From the NCBI RefSeq assembly GCF_031202265.1, contig NZ_CP100604.1:124001-188000 (forward strand): a stretch of DNA of 64,000 bases, given 5' to 3'. Position 1 is the first letter of the stretch. Each line of letters starts with the position of its first letter. The stretch is from Bradyrhizobium sp. Ash2021 (GTDB lineage: Bacteria; Pseudomonadota; Alphaproteobacteria; Rhizobiales; Xanthobacteraceae). A program made the position numbers and the translations under genes. The notes under the pieces are model-generated. The model searched no databases, had not been told where the DNA came from, and saw only the letters and a program-made list of their open reading frames with translations. Positions 1 to 8,628 of the stretch are shown piece by piece.

Positions 1-739
1 CGCCGGGCGGATCGAATTTCTGCAGCACCGCGAGAACGGCATCGACGTCTTGCTGCGGCGCACCAAGCCGTTCGGCGGCCTGCCCGAGATCCGGCGGCAG
101 ATAGCCGGCGTCGTCGACCAGATCGATCAGATACTGCCCGATCATGCGCTGCGCCGGCTCGGTGAAAGCGACGGACAATTGCTCGGCGAGATGGCTGCCA
201 AGGGTGACCTCGGCGGCGACAAAGGCCTCGAGATTGTAGTCGTCGTCGTTGGAGGCGCCGCCGCCCCATTCGGTATAGGCGGTCGGCGCCGCGTCCTGCG
301 CGACACGCGCGGCCGCCTCGGCGGGCTCCTCGGAGAATACGTTGTCGAGGCCCGTATCCAGCGTCTGCTCGATCTCGGTGCGGGTGCCGAGATCGCGGTT
401 CATCCACTCTTCCTGGCCGGGCTCAAAGCTGTCGCCGGCGGAGCCGCCGGCCATGCCCGCGGCATGTTCGGCGCCGGAATCGTCGCCAAAACTGTCGGAA
501 TCGCCGGATTCGGAGAATTCCACCCGTTCGTCGGCCCGCTCCTGGGTGGGTTCGCCCGCGACCGGGGCTTCCGGCCCGTCATTGGCGCGTTCCAGCAGCG
601 GGTTCCGTTCCAGTTCCTCCTCGACGAACGCCGAAAGGTCGAGGTTCGACAGCTGCAGCAGCTTGATCGCCTGCATCAACTGCGGCGTCATCACCAGCGA
701 CTGCGACTGTCGGAACTCTAGTCTTTGCGTTAGCGCCAT
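1..739 (-). CDS. rpoN: RNA polymerase sigma-54 factor, N-terminal part (runs off window)
   Basis: Reading the minus strand from an ATG at 739 gives an uninterrupted frame of 246 codons to the window edge, so only the N-terminal half is present. The protein opens MALTQRLEFRQSQSLVMTPQ and continues with a Gln/Leu-rich stretch, which is the sigma-54 region I activator-contact domain. An acidic linker follows (residues about 50-130) and then the start of the core-binding region (AEQLSVAFTEPAQR, LVDDAGYLPPDL). Sigma-54 directs transcription at -24/-12 promoters with enhancer-binding ATPases, for example in nitrogen and carbon control. It lies 92 bp downstream of lptB on the same strand, the usual rhizobial order. 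Identification is firm; the C-terminal DNA-binding RpoN box is outside the window. Confidence 0.95.
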   Translation of the reverse strand, partial: MALTQRLEFRQSQSLVMTPQLMQAIKLLQLSNLDLSAFVEEELERNPLLERANDGPEAPVAGEPTQERADERVEFSESGDSDSFGDDSGAEHAAGMAGGSAGDSFEPGQEEWMNRDLGTRTEIEQTLDTGLDNVFSEEPAEAAARVAQDAAPTAYTEWGGGASNDDDYNLEAFVAAEVTLGSHLAEQLSVAFTEPAQRMIGQYLIDLVDDAGYLPPDLGQAAERLGAPQQDVDAVLAVLQKFDPPG

Positions 740-831
740 GGAGGCAAGAACCGTTCCCTGAAAGTTGGTCCGATTCTTGCTTATATTAGTCCGGAGCCGA
801 TGTACACGGCTTGACGAATGCTAAAAATGGG

Positions 832-1848
832 CTACAGGCGGAATTCCTCGCCAAGGTAAAGACGGCGTACATCCGGATTGTTAACGATCTCATCCGGACT
901 TCCCTCGGTCAAGATTTCCCCGGCATAGACGATATAGGCACGATCGGTGAGGCCGAGCGTTTCACGCACATTGTGGTCGGTGATCAAGACGCCGATGCCG
1001 CGATTGGTGAGGTGGCGGACCAGGTCCTGAATGTCGCCGACCGCGATCGGATCGATGCCGGCAAAGGGTTCGTCGAGCAGCATGTAATTGGGACGCGTAG
1101 CGAGCGCGCGCGCGATTTCGACGCGGCGGCGCTCACCGCCGGACAGCGCGATCGACGGTGTTTTACGCAAGCGCGTGATGTTGAATTCATCGAGCAGCGA
1201 ATTCAGTTCCGCCTCGCGTTTTTTCCTGGAGGGCTCGACCACTTCCAGCACCGCGCGAATATTCTGCTCGACGGTCAGGCCGCGAAAGATCGAGGCTTCC
1301 TGCGGCAGATAGCCGATGCCGAGCCGCGCCCGCTGATACATCGGCAGCTTGGTGACGTCGTGGCCGTCGAGTTCGATGGCGCCGCGATCGGCCTTGATGA
1401 GGCCGGTGATCATGTAGAAAACCGTAGTCTTGCCGGCGCCATTGGGCCCAAGCAATCCGACTGCCTCGCCACGCCGGACATAGATGCTGACGCCACGCAC
1501 GACCTGGCGGGTGCCGAAGCTCTTTTCCACGCTATGCACAGCCAGATAGCCCGGCCGCTTGATCAGGCGCGGCGCCGCGGCGCCATTGGTCTTGCTCGCA
1601 GGCCTGCCGGGCTTGGGGCTGGGACGCGGGGCTTCCGCCCGTGGCGGTTCGGCTGTCGGCTGCGGGATCGGCAGATCCAGCCCGGGCACCGGTGCGGTGC
1701 GGGCCATCGGCGGCGCGTCGCGCACCGGGCTCGTCAACATCTCGCCGAAGGAGTCGCCAAGCGCGGTGATGTCGTCCCGCGAGCGCGCAAATCCTGCCGG
1801 ACCGCGTTTCGCAGGACGTCGACGGAAGATGCCGAGAATGTCCACCAT
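832..1848 (-). CDS. lptB: LPS export ABC transporter ATP-binding protein LptB with N-terminal extension
   Basis: This 338-residue protein is the cytoplasmic ATPase that powers LptB2FG extraction of lipopolysaccharide from the inner membrane. The ABC domain starts near residue 101. It has Walker [10 protein letters not shown] (134-142), a Q-loop (LPQE, about 181-184), the signature LSGGE (235-239) and Walker B MLLDEP (256-261), followed by the LptB-typical [10 protein letters not shown]. LptB is normally about 240 residues. Here about 95 residues of Pro/Arg/Ala-rich, low-complexity sequence precede the domain. The ATG at 1848 is the furthest upstream reasonable start; internal starts near the domain are not obvious. 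It lies 209 bp downstream of lptA and upstream of rpoN. ATPase identity is certain; the role of the extension is unknown. Confidence 0.95.
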   Translation of the reverse strand: MVDILGIFRRRPAKRGPAGFARSRDDITALGDSFGEMLTSPVRDAPPMARTAPVPGLDLPIPQPTAEPPRAEAPRPSPKPGRPASKTNGAAAPRLIKRPGYLAVHSVEKSFGTRQVVRGVSIYVRRGEAVGLLGPNGAGKTTVFYMITGLIKADRGAIELDGHDVTKLPMYQRARLGIGYLPQEASIFRGLTVEQNIRAVLEVVEPSRKKREAELNSLLDEFNITRLRKTPSIALSGGERRRVEIARALATRPNYMLLDEPFAGIDPIAVGDIQDLVRHLTNRGIGVLITDHNVRETLGLTDRAYIVYAGEILTEGSPDEIVNNPDVRRLYLGEEFRL

Positions 1849-2057
1849 CCCGCTTCGCTTAAGCCTTTCACGGTGATCCCGCGACCCATCCGCGGTGATT
1901 CGATTCGCTCGCGAACCATGAATTAATGGGCGCCCCTTGCCCAGCGATCCGCCTCAATCCCCTGCTGCGGATATCCAACCCGGCCGCCCCAGTAGATACA
2001 GGGTCGCGCCGCCCGCTTCAACCTCGCGGTCGCAACATAGTATTTAAGTAACTGATC

Positions 2058-2741
2058 TTATTTCTGTTTATTTGAGCCGCCCGGGGCTGGGGCTGCGGAA
2101 AGCGGTGCTCCGGGTATTGCCGGCCCACCTTGGCCTGACGATTGGAACAGGCCCTGGACGCGTCCACTGTCGGATTCCACCCGGGACACACCCGTCGCCA
2201 TGTCCACCTTCAGCCGGTCGCCACGCAACACATTCTTGCCTTGGGTCAGGACCACACCGCCGAGCATCGTGATCAGGTTTTCCTTGGTGTCGAAAATCGC
2301 GGTTTCGCCGGTCACCACTTGATCCTTCTGAGTCACGACCACGCTGCCTTTCGCCTCCAGCCGGCGGATCGACGAACTGCCGCCCGGGCCGGGTGTTGCC
2401 GACTGCATCGGAGCGGATTTCGTACCCTTCGAATTTGCCGGCGGCGTGGCTGACGACGAGCTTGAATCGTAGAACACCACCAGCGTTTTCGATGTCATGG
2501 TGGTATCGCCCTGCACCACCTTCACATTGCCGGCAAACGTCGCTTCCTTTTTCTTGTCGCGCATCTCAAGCGAAGCGGCCTCGATCTGAATCGGCTGATC
2601 TCTGTTCTGCGAAAAGCCCTGCATCGCGTTGGGCACGCCCGACACGGCACCCTGCGCGCAGGCTTCGCCGCCGGCGATCAGCGCGAGTGCGAATGCCGCT
2701 ACCGCAAAACTGCGCGAAGAAAACTTCATCTTGAAAATCAT
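2058..2741 (-). CDS. lptA: LPS transport periplasmic protein LptA (OstA family)
   Basis: A 227-residue exported protein. An N-terminal signal peptide (about residues 8-29, AVAAFALALIAGGEACA then Q) is followed by an OstA/LptA beta-jellyroll domain (about 50-170). Repeated strands such as KEATFAGNVKVVQGDTTMTS and ENLITMLGGVVLTQGKNVLRG are characteristic. LptA forms the periplasmic bridge carrying LPS from LptC to LptD. A Ser/Pro-rich insertion (about 94-122) and a Gly/Pro-rich tail are unlike the enterobacterial protein but common in rhizobia. Its start overlaps the lptC stop by 4 bp (ATGA), indicating translational coupling. Confidence 0.93.
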   Translation of the reverse strand: MIFKMKFSSRSFAVAAFALALIAGGEACAQGAVSGVPNAMQGFSQNRDQPIQIEAASLEMRDKKKEATFAGNVKVVQGDTTMTSKTLVVFYDSSSSSATPPANSKGTKSAPMQSATPGPGGSSSIRRLEAKGSVVVTQKDQVVTGETAIFDTKENLITMLGGVVLTQGKNVLRGDRLKVDMATGVSRVESDSGRVQGLFQSSGQGGPAIPGAPLSAAPAPGGSNKQK

Positions 2742-3496
2742 TTCGTATGGGACGGTTTGGCGGCAACCGACCGCGTCTTCGGCTGCGGCGCGGCAGGTTC
2801 AGGTGCAGCGGGTTCGTTGGCGGGCTGGCCGGACGCGCTATCGTCACCCAGCTTGTCCAGGTTCATCACGACATTGCCTTCGAACCGCACCACCTCGCCG
2901 CTGTTGAGAATCCTGAGTTTGTCTGATGTGAGCGTTCCGTTGAGCAATTTGACGTCGACATGTTCGTCCGACGTCACCGTGCCCTTGTTGATATCGACAT
3001 AGGCCTGCGACATGCGGGCTTCATAGCCGGTGGAGGATTGCAGGAAGATATCTTTGCGCAGGTCCAGCATTTGCTGCTTGCTGTCGTAGTAGCCGGTGCG
3101 CGCGTCCATCGTCACCGTCGACTTGTCTTCCATCAAAACCTTGGCCCGCAACGTCTTGAGTTCGACGTGATCGGGATCGGTCAGATCCTGGATCGCGGCC
3201 TTGGCCCACATTTCGTAGGGCCGCTGGTCGGTCGAAAACCCGGCGAGATGCGGCGATTCCATCGTGACCCTGGTGCCGGATACCACGAGATTTCCGATGT
3301 CGACCGGCAGCTTGGAGAATTGCATGTTGTGGAACGGGTTGAGGACCGACGACACCAGCACGATGCCCGCCAGCGCCAGGACGACCGCCGCCGGAACCGC
3401 GATGCGCAACAGCCGCACCATCCGGCTGTGGCGCGCCGCGCGGGCAAAGCGCGCCTCCAGTCCGATCAGGTAGGCTGGGTTCTGTATCGAGTTCAC
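2738..3496 (-). CDS. lptC: LPS export system protein LptC
   Basis: A 252-residue, single-pass inner-membrane protein. A basic N-terminus precedes one transmembrane helix (about residues 28-50, LLRIAVPAAVVLALAGIVLV). A periplasmic LptC domain of about 150 residues follows and a Pro/Ala/Lys-rich tail ends the protein. LptC receives LPS from LptBFG and passes it to LptA. Identification rests on topology, size, the LptC-like strands (e.g. LDLRKDIFLQSSTGYEA) and the position directly before and overlapping lptA. The gene upstream is rnd, 132 bp away, so they may share a transcript. Confidence 0.9.
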   Translation of the reverse strand: MNSIQNPAYLIGLEARFARAARHSRMVRLLRIAVPAAVVLALAGIVLVSSVLNPFHNMQFSKLPVDIGNLVVSGTRVTMESPHLAGFSTDQRPYEMWAKAAIQDLTDPDHVELKTLRAKVLMEDKSTVTMDARTGYYDSKQQMLDLRKDIFLQSSTGYEARMSQAYVDINKGTVTSDEHVDVKLLNGTLTSDKLRILNSGEVVRFEGNVVMNLDKLGDDSASGQPANEPAAPEPAAPQPKTRSVAAKPSHTK

Positions 3497-3628
3497 CGCT
3501 GCTCCAAAGCGCGAGACGATCCCGCCATTGTACCCGGCATTGCCTGACTGTGCAGCCCGGACGTGGTCTCAGCAGTGTGACGGAAACGGGGCGGAAACGA
3601 CCCCCGGCGGCCTTTCTAACGGTCACGG

Positions 3629-4243
3629 TTACGAATGCGCGAAAATGTCCTCGGCCTCCCAGCCGTCCAGATCGAGCCTGGCCCGGGTCGGCAGGAATTC
3701 GAAACAGGCTTTTGCCAGTTCGGTGCGGCCCTCGCGCGCCAGCATGGCATCGAGCCGTTCGCGCAGGCCATGGAGATGCAGCACGTCGGAAGCAGCATAG
3801 GCCAGTTGCGCCTCGCTGAGAGCTGGCGAGCCCCAGTCGCTCGATTGCTGCTGCTTCGACAGGTCGATATTGAGCACCTCGCGCACCAGGTCTTTCAGGC
3901 CATGCCGATCGGTGTAGGTGCGGGTGAGGCGGGAGGCGATCTTGGTGCAGTAGACCGGCTGCGGCATCACGCCGAAGGCGTTGTAGAGTGCCGCGAGATC
4001 GAAGCGGGCGAAGTGAAAGATTTTTGTGATGTTCGGATTGCCGAGCAGCGCCTTCAAGTTCGGCGCGTCGGCGTGCCCCTTCGGAATCTGGATCACATCG
4101 GCGCTGCCGTCGCCGTTCGACATCTGCACCACGCAGAGCCGGTCGCGATGCGGGTGCAACCCCATGGTCTCGGTATCGATCGCAACCGATTCCTTGTAGC
4201 GGGAGAGATCGGGCAGGTCGCCGCGATGCAGGCGGATGGTCAT
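3629..4243 (-). CDS. rnd: Ribonuclease D-type 3'-5' exonuclease (short, no HRDC)
   Basis: A 204-residue DEDDy exonuclease. The first acidic pair is in AIDTETMG (D23, E25). The second site is FHFARFDLAAL (D82), and the third is YAASDVLHL (Y149, D153). RNase D trims the 3' ends of tRNA and other stable RNAs. It lacks the C-terminal HRDC domains of the E. coli enzyme, as in many alphaproteobacteria. The start was taken at the ATG at 4243, giving MTIRLHRGDLPDLSRY. A longer frame to 4321 exists, but its extra 26 residues are not family-like. It is the first gene of the rnd-lptC-lptA-lptB-rpoN series. Confidence 0.9.
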   Translation of the reverse strand: MTIRLHRGDLPDLSRYKESVAIDTETMGLHPHRDRLCVVQMSNGDGSADVIQIPKGHADAPNLKALLGNPNITKIFHFARFDLAALYNAFGVMPQPVYCTKIASRLTRTYTDRHGLKDLVREVLNIDLSKQQQSSDWGSPALSEAQLAYAASDVLHLHGLRERLDAMLAREGRTELAKACFEFLPTRARLDLDGWEAEDIFAHS

Positions 4244-4374
4244 GAATTGAAGCCTCGTGTCTTTGGTCGATTCGACGCGAGACACTAGCGTCCAAAGCCC
4301 CGTGAGGCGAGCGGCAGGCACGCCCCGGACGCTATAAAACAGCCATATCGGCGCGATTTTCCGGCGGCGGGCGG

Positions 4375-4710
4375 CTATTTGGCGCGAAGCTGGCCGATGG
4401 CGCTGAGCCAGTCCTCCATGTGGAAGGTTTTCGCGATTCTGCCGTCCCGGGTGGTCTGGATATCGACGGCCATGATTCGAAAGCTATTGCCGCTATGCGG
4501 CATGCCGAACAATTCGCCGGCGGGCGTGCCCGTCACTTCGCCGCGCACGATGACGCGGTCGCCTGCGACCAGCACTTCCTTGATGTCGAATTTCATGTCC
4601 GGAATCGTGTTTGCGAAATTGGCTTTGACGTCGCCGCGGCCGGCAACATTGAACAGGCTGTACCAGGGTGCGATGATGGCGCGGGCTGTTGGCTCGGTTA
4701 GAACAGTCAC
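4375..4710 (-). CDS. SnoaL-like / ester cyclase family protein
   Basis: A 111-residue protein of the NTF2-like SnoaL (polyketide cyclase-like) fold. It has an early LFNVAGRGDVKANFANTIP segment and strands DIKEVLVAGDRVIVRGEVTGTPAGEL and GNSFRIMAVDIQTTRDGRIAKTFHMEDW. Such stand-alone proteins are mostly of unknown substrate. The start is GTG at 4710 with a good ribosome binding site (GGAGAAGGA, 6 bases before). The frame of the upstream DUF4267 gene runs into it. At 111 residues it is slightly short for the family. It is probably the target of the TetR-type regulator encoded divergently upstream. Family assignment is good; function unknown. Confidence 0.75.
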   Translation of the reverse strand: MTVLTEPTARAIIAPWYSLFNVAGRGDVKANFANTIPDMKFDIKEVLVAGDRVIVRGEVTGTPAGELFGMPHSGNSFRIMAVDIQTTRDGRIAKTFHMEDWLSAIGQLRAK

Positions 4711-4996
4711 GATGTTTCCTTCTCCGCCGCCACAGCAGCGCCACGGTGACCGTCACGAGAATGGCCAGCGGCGTCCATTGCCGCGAAACCAGGAAAATCG
4801 CGCCGGCGAAGGCAATAACGAAATTGCGGGACAGATAGACCCGATAGAACAGCGCGCCGGCGGGGTCGGTGACCTCCGCGCCGAAACGCGCGGAAGCCAG
4901 TTCGGGAACCGTCATTCCGCGAATGGAAAGAACCGCGAACGCCAACAGCAGCAGCGCTGCCAGAACGATGGCGGCGAGATCGAGCGACTTTTTCAC
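4493..4996 (-). pseudogene. DUF4267-like membrane protein, 3' truncated and read into next gene
   Basis: From a GTG at 4996 (ribosome binding site GGAGG 6 bases before) the frame encodes two hydrophobic helices, DLAAIVLAALLLLAFAVLSI and an FVIAFAGAIFLV/PLAILVTVTVAL pair. This resembles the first part of the roughly 120-residue DUF4267 family. The membrane-like sequence then stops (LLWRRRRKHRDCSNRANSPR) exactly where the downstream gene's ribosome binding site begins. The remaining codons are simply the SnoaL-like gene read in another frame, down to a stop at 4493. I infer that a deletion removed the 3' half and joined it to the next gene. The family call is tentative because only half the domain remains. 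Confidence 0.5.
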
Positions 4997-5052
4997 ATCG
5001 AACCTCCGCAAGCGGGTTGGGAGACCGGCGGCAGCGATGATTTCGGTTGTAT

Positions 5053-5087
5053 GTATGTTGACCTACATATTATGAAGGTCAACATAC
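5053..5087. promoter_or_regulatory. Palindromic operator for a TetR-type regulator
   Basis: Two perfect 11-base arms, GTATGTTGACC (5053-5063) and GGTCAACATAC (5077-5087), are separated by 13 bases. The palindrome lies between the divergent DUF4267/SnoaL genes and the TetR gene, where such repressors usually bind. It is intact although the regulator reading frame is not. Confidence 0.65.
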
Positions 5088-5091
5088 CGAT

Positions 5092-5686
5092 TTGAAATTG
5101 ATATTTTTTTGCAGGCCAAAAGCTACTGATTCCAAAGGAAAAACATTGGCGGCTGCGGCGAAACTGTTGCGCCAGCAGGGCTATCACGGCACCGCGCTGC
5201 ACGACATTCTGGCCGCCGGAGGCTCGCCGCGCGGGTCGCTCTATTTCCATTTCCCTGGGGCAAGGAGCAGATCGGCGAGGCGGCGTTGACGCTGGCCGGC
5301 GAGGCCGTGCGCGAGGGCATCGCAAGGGCTGCCGAAGCGTCCGAGGGCGCCGAAATCTTTCTGGTGCGGATCGTGCGCGGCATGACCGCGGACCTCGAAC
5401 GCTCCGACTACCGGGAAGGCTACCCTATTGCGACCACGGCGCTGGAAACCTCCGCCCAATCCGAGGTGCTCGCCGCTGCGACACGCACCGCGTTTCAAAA
5501 ATGGGAGAGCGAAATCAAGCGCGGCCTGGAGCGCTTCGGTATGACGGCGGAAGAAGCCGATCTGTTGCGACCATCGTGCTCAGCCAGGTCGAAGGCGCGC
5601 TGTTGCCGGCGCGGACCTACCGCAGCCCCGCGCCGCTACACCGCGCCGAGCAGGCGCTGAAACTTCTTCTCACGTCATCGAAATAA
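5092..5686 (+). pseudogene. TetR/AcrR-family transcriptional regulator, two frameshifts
   Basis: Three overlapping frames together give a TetR protein of about 197 residues. The helix-turn-helix part (RPKATDSKGKTLAAAAKLL, then GYHGTALHDILAAGGSPRGS, LYFHFPG) is in one frame. The ligand-binding domain (EAVREGIARAAEASEGAEIF onward) starts in a second. The C-terminal helix (TIVLSQVEGALLPARTYRSP) is in a third. One missing base near 5258 (CCTGGGGCAAGG, expected to encode PGGKEQIG) and one near 5570 (CTGTTGCGACC, expected LLATIV) would restore a single frame. The only start in frame is a TTG at 5092 or 5098. Either a real pseudogene or two sequencing errors in G runs. Confidence 0.75.
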
Positions 5687-5901
5687 CAAGATCGCATCCG
5701 TTCGGAACCTTGCGCCGCATCATTACGATACGTTGCGTTGGACCCTCTCGTCCATTTTTCCCTCTCAAGCATGCCGACGCGAAACTTTGCAGTGTGCCAG
5801 CCTCGTGAAATCGCGCGAGACCCACCCTATCTGTTGCGGGCAAGCATCGCACCCGCCGGCGGGCCGCACCTCCGCTCTCCCCGCCACAAAAAAGAGTCTG
5901 C

Positions 5902-7173
5902 ATGACCGAACAAACTTTGGCCACGCCCATCGACGACCGGCAGGAACAGGAGCGCGGTTTTTCACGCTACCAGTCACTCCTCATTGCGCTGCTTGCGCTC
6001 GCGCAATTCACGATCATTCTCGACTTCATCATCATGTCGCCGCTCGGCGCCATCCTGATGCCCGCACTCGACATTACCGCCGGCCAATTCGGCGTGGCGG
6101 TTTCGGCCTACGCGTTCAGCGCCGGGATTTCGGGCGTCCTTGCCGCCGGCTTCGCCGATCGATTCGACCGCAAGCGCTTTCTCTTGTTGTTCTATGTCGG
6201 CTTCACGCTGGGAACGCTGCTCTGCGCGCTGGCGCCGAACTATCATTTGCTTTTGCTCGGCCGAATCGTGACCGGCCTGTTCGGCGGCGTGATCGGCTCC
6301 GTCGTGCTCGCCATCGTCACCGACCTTTTTCCGCTACATTTGCGCGGCCGCGTGATGGGGTTCGTTCAAACCGCATTCGCCGCAAGCCAGGTGCTCGGCA
6401 TTCCGGCCGGCCTTTTTCTCGCCAACCATTGGAACTGGCACATAGCTTTCGGAGCGATCGTCGGCCTGTCGATCGCGACGATGGCGGCCGTCGTGTTCGT
6501 GATGCAGCCGGTGAACGCGCATCTCGGGCTCAAGCAGGACAAAAACGCCTTTCGGCACCTGATCGCGACCGTCGGACAACCGCGCTACACGCTGGCCTTC
6601 GCGGTGACGACACTGCTGGCGACAGGCGGGTTCATGCTGATGCCGTACGGCAGCGCCTACACCGTGCATAATCTCGGGATCGACATCCTGCATCTGCCGA
6701 CGATCTACCTCGTCTCCGGCCTGTTCAGCATTTTCATCGGGCCGCTGGTCGGCCGGGCGAGCGACGCTTTCGGCAAGTTTCCCACCTTCATGTTCGGCAG
6801 CGCGGTGTCGGTGGTCATGGTGCTGATCTACACCCACCTCGGTCAGGTCACATTGACGACCGCGATCATCGTCAACGTCGTGATGTTCGTGGGCATCTTT
6901 TCGCGCATGATCCCGTCGCAGGCGCTGATCTCGGCGATACCCGACGCCAGTCAACGCGGCTCGTTCAGCGCGGTCAGCGCTTCCCTGCAGCAGTTCTCCG
7001 GCGGGCTCGGGTCCGTCTTCGCCGCAGCGATCATCGCGCAAAATCCGGACGGTTCGCTCCGGCATTTCGATTGGCTGGGCTACATCGTCGTCGCGACGTC
7101 GATCGTCTCGCTCATCACGATGTACTTTGTGCAGAAGCCGATCGCGAAGCGGGCCGGCAGGCGATTTGTCTGA
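5902..7173 (+). CDS. MFS transporter, DHA1-like
   Basis: A 423-residue membrane protein with 12 predicted helices in two bundles. It carries MFS motif A in the loop between helices 2 and 3 (GFADRFDRKR, about 81-90), and a second weaker copy after helix 8 (GRASDAFGK). The N-terminus is a hydrophilic 25 residues. The family exports drugs or small metabolites by proton antiport; the substrate cannot be read from sequence. It stands alone, 215 bp after the broken TetR gene on the same strand and before tRNA-Leu on the opposite strand. The ATG at 5902 was chosen because longer frames have no family-like sequence. Confidence 0.85.
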   Translation: MTEQTLATPIDDRQEQERGFSRYQSLLIALLALAQFTIILDFIIMSPLGAILMPALDITAGQFGVAVSAYAFSAGISGVLAAGFADRFDRKRFLLLFYVGFTLGTLLCALAPNYHLLLLGRIVTGLFGGVIGSVVLAIVTDLFPLHLRGRVMGFVQTAFAASQVLGIPAGLFLANHWNWHIAFGAIVGLSIATMAAVVFVMQPVNAHLGLKQDKNAFRHLIATVGQPRYTLAFAVTTLLATGGFMLMPYGSAYTVHNLGIDILHLPTIYLVSGLFSIFIGPLVGRASDAFGKFPTFMFGSAVSVVMVLIYTHLGQVTLTTAIIVNVVMFVGIFSRMIPSQALISAIPDASQRGSFSAVSASLQQFSGGLGSVFAAAIIAQNPDGSLRHFDWLGYIVVATSIVSLITMYFVQKPIAKRAGRRFV

Positions 7174-7272
7174 GACAGGGGATTGGGCTTGCGGCGGCGA
7201 CCCGGTCGCCAAAAACGGCGGCGGTCGTGACTCGCCGGGCGGCGGCACCATTCTGCGCGAATCCGCGCAAAA

Positions 7273-7359
<87 letters not shown>

Positions 7360-7506
7360 CCGGGCCGGTTACTAAGGACCGGTGGCGCGCTTGTCAAATT
7401 GGCAAACTGCGGTCCAAATGGTCTGTACAGCGCTGACATGATGGCGTATCGCGAATCCGCTAAATATGCCCATTATCGACCGAATTTGACCGGCAGGAAC
7501 TGACCT

Positions 7507-8472
7507 ATGGCATCGAACCTCGAAACGCTCGTCACAGTCTATGGCGGATCGGGTTTTATCGGGCGAAGCGTGGTGCGGGCGCTCTGCAAGCGCGATTACC
7601 GGGTCCGGGTGGCAGTGCGGCGGCCGGAACTGGCCGGGCATCTGCAGCCGCTCGGCCGGGTCGGCCAGATCCACGCCGTGCAGGCCAATCTGCGCTATCC
7701 GACGTCCGTCGAGGCCGCGATGCGCGATTCCCATGTCGCCATCAACCTGGTCGGCATTCTGGCCCCGGGCGGCGCGCAGACCTTCGAGGCGGTGCAGGCC
7801 AGGGGTGCCGGCGCCGTGGCCAAAGCGGCCGCCGCGACAGGCGCCCGGATGGTGCATGTTTCGGCGATCGGCGCCGACGAAAATTCGCTGTCCGCCTACG
7901 CGCGCTCCAAGGCCGCCGGCGAAAAGGCCGTGCTGTCGGCCGTGCCCTCCGCCACGATCCTGCGGCCCTCGGTGGTATTCGGGCCCGAGGATCAATTCAC
8001 CAACCGTTTCGCTGCGCTTGCCCGCCTGTCGCCGGCGCTGCCATTGATCGGCGGCGGCCTCACCAAACTGCAGCCGGTCTATGTCGGCGATGTCGCAAGC
8101 GCGGTTGCCGATGCGGTCGACGGCAAGGCCAAGGCTGGCGCGACCTACGAGCTCGGCGGGCCGGAAGTGCTGACCATGCGCGAGATCATGGAAATCATCC
8201 TGGATATCACCGAGCGCAAGCGCATGCTGATTCCGCTGCCGTTCGGTCTGGCCCAGCTCCAGGCGCTGTTCCTGCAGTTCGCGCCGGGCGCGCTGAAGCT
8301 GACGCCGGACCAGGTGGTGCTGTTGCGGTCCGACAATGTGGTCTCCGATGCGGCAAAGGCCGCGGGGCTGACGCTGGAAGGGCTCGGGATCGCGCCGGAC
8401 TCGATGGAAGCGATCGGCCCGCAATATCTCTGGCGCTTCCGCGCCGCCGGGCAATTCCAGAAGAGCGCGTAG
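7507..8472 (+). CDS. Complex I NDUFA9-like NAD(P)-binding protein
   Basis: A 321-residue atypical short-chain dehydrogenase/epimerase-fold protein. A Rossmann motif (VYGGSGFIGRSVVRAL, about 11-26) is followed by VRRPELAG. The segment YARSKAAGEKAVL has the Tyr-x-x-x-Lys-like arrangement, and ILRPSVVFGPEDQF is typical of the NDUFA9/NmrA-like group. In mitochondria the relative NDUFA9 is an accessory subunit of complex I; the bacterial proteins are linked to respiration or quinone metabolism only by homology. The gene begins at ATG 7507 with GGAAC upstream and stands alone, next to tRNA-Leu and uppP. Confidence 0.85.
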   Translation: MASNLETLVTVYGGSGFIGRSVVRALCKRDYRVRVAVRRPELAGHLQPLGRVGQIHAVQANLRYPTSVEAAMRDSHVAINLVGILAPGGAQTFEAVQARGAGAVAKAAAATGARMVHVSAIGADENSLSAYARSKAAGEKAVLSAVPSATILRPSVVFGPEDQFTNRFAALARLSPALPLIGGGLTKLQPVYVGDVASAVADAVDGKAKAGATYELGGPEVLTMREIMEIILDITERKRMLIPLPFGLAQLQALFLQFAPGALKLTPDQVVLLRSDNVVSDAAKAAGLTLEGLGIAPDSMEAIGPQYLWRFRAAGQFQKSA

Positions 8473-8483
8473 GTTTTTCAACC

Positions 8484-8616
8484 CGTCGTCCCGGCCAAGC
8501 GAAGCGCGAGCCGGGACCCATAAACACCGTTATTTGTGTTGCGCAGAGCTGGGGCCACAGCGTGTTTAATCAACACGCATTCGTTGCTATGCGTCCCCGC
8601 TTTCGCGGGGACGACG
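8484..8616. repeat. Intergenic palindromic repeat (CGTCGTCCCGG type)
   Basis: The segment begins with CGTCGTCCCGGCCAAGCGAA and ends with GTCCCCGC TTTC GCGGGGAC GACG, so the ends are inverted and each carries its own hairpin. It lies between the convergent NDUFA9-like gene and uppP and may also act as a two-way terminator. Related sequences occur at 13105-13213. Confidence 0.65.
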
Positions 8617-8628
8617 TGGGAGAGAGTG

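Noticed and set aside
50..721. A 223-codon plus-strand frame at the window start
   Set aside because: It is the antisense shadow of rpoN, whose true frame runs off the window edge.
5687..5901. A small gene or RNA between the TetR pseudogene and the MFS gene
   Set aside because: No frame with a start and ribosome binding site and no clear hairpin was seen.
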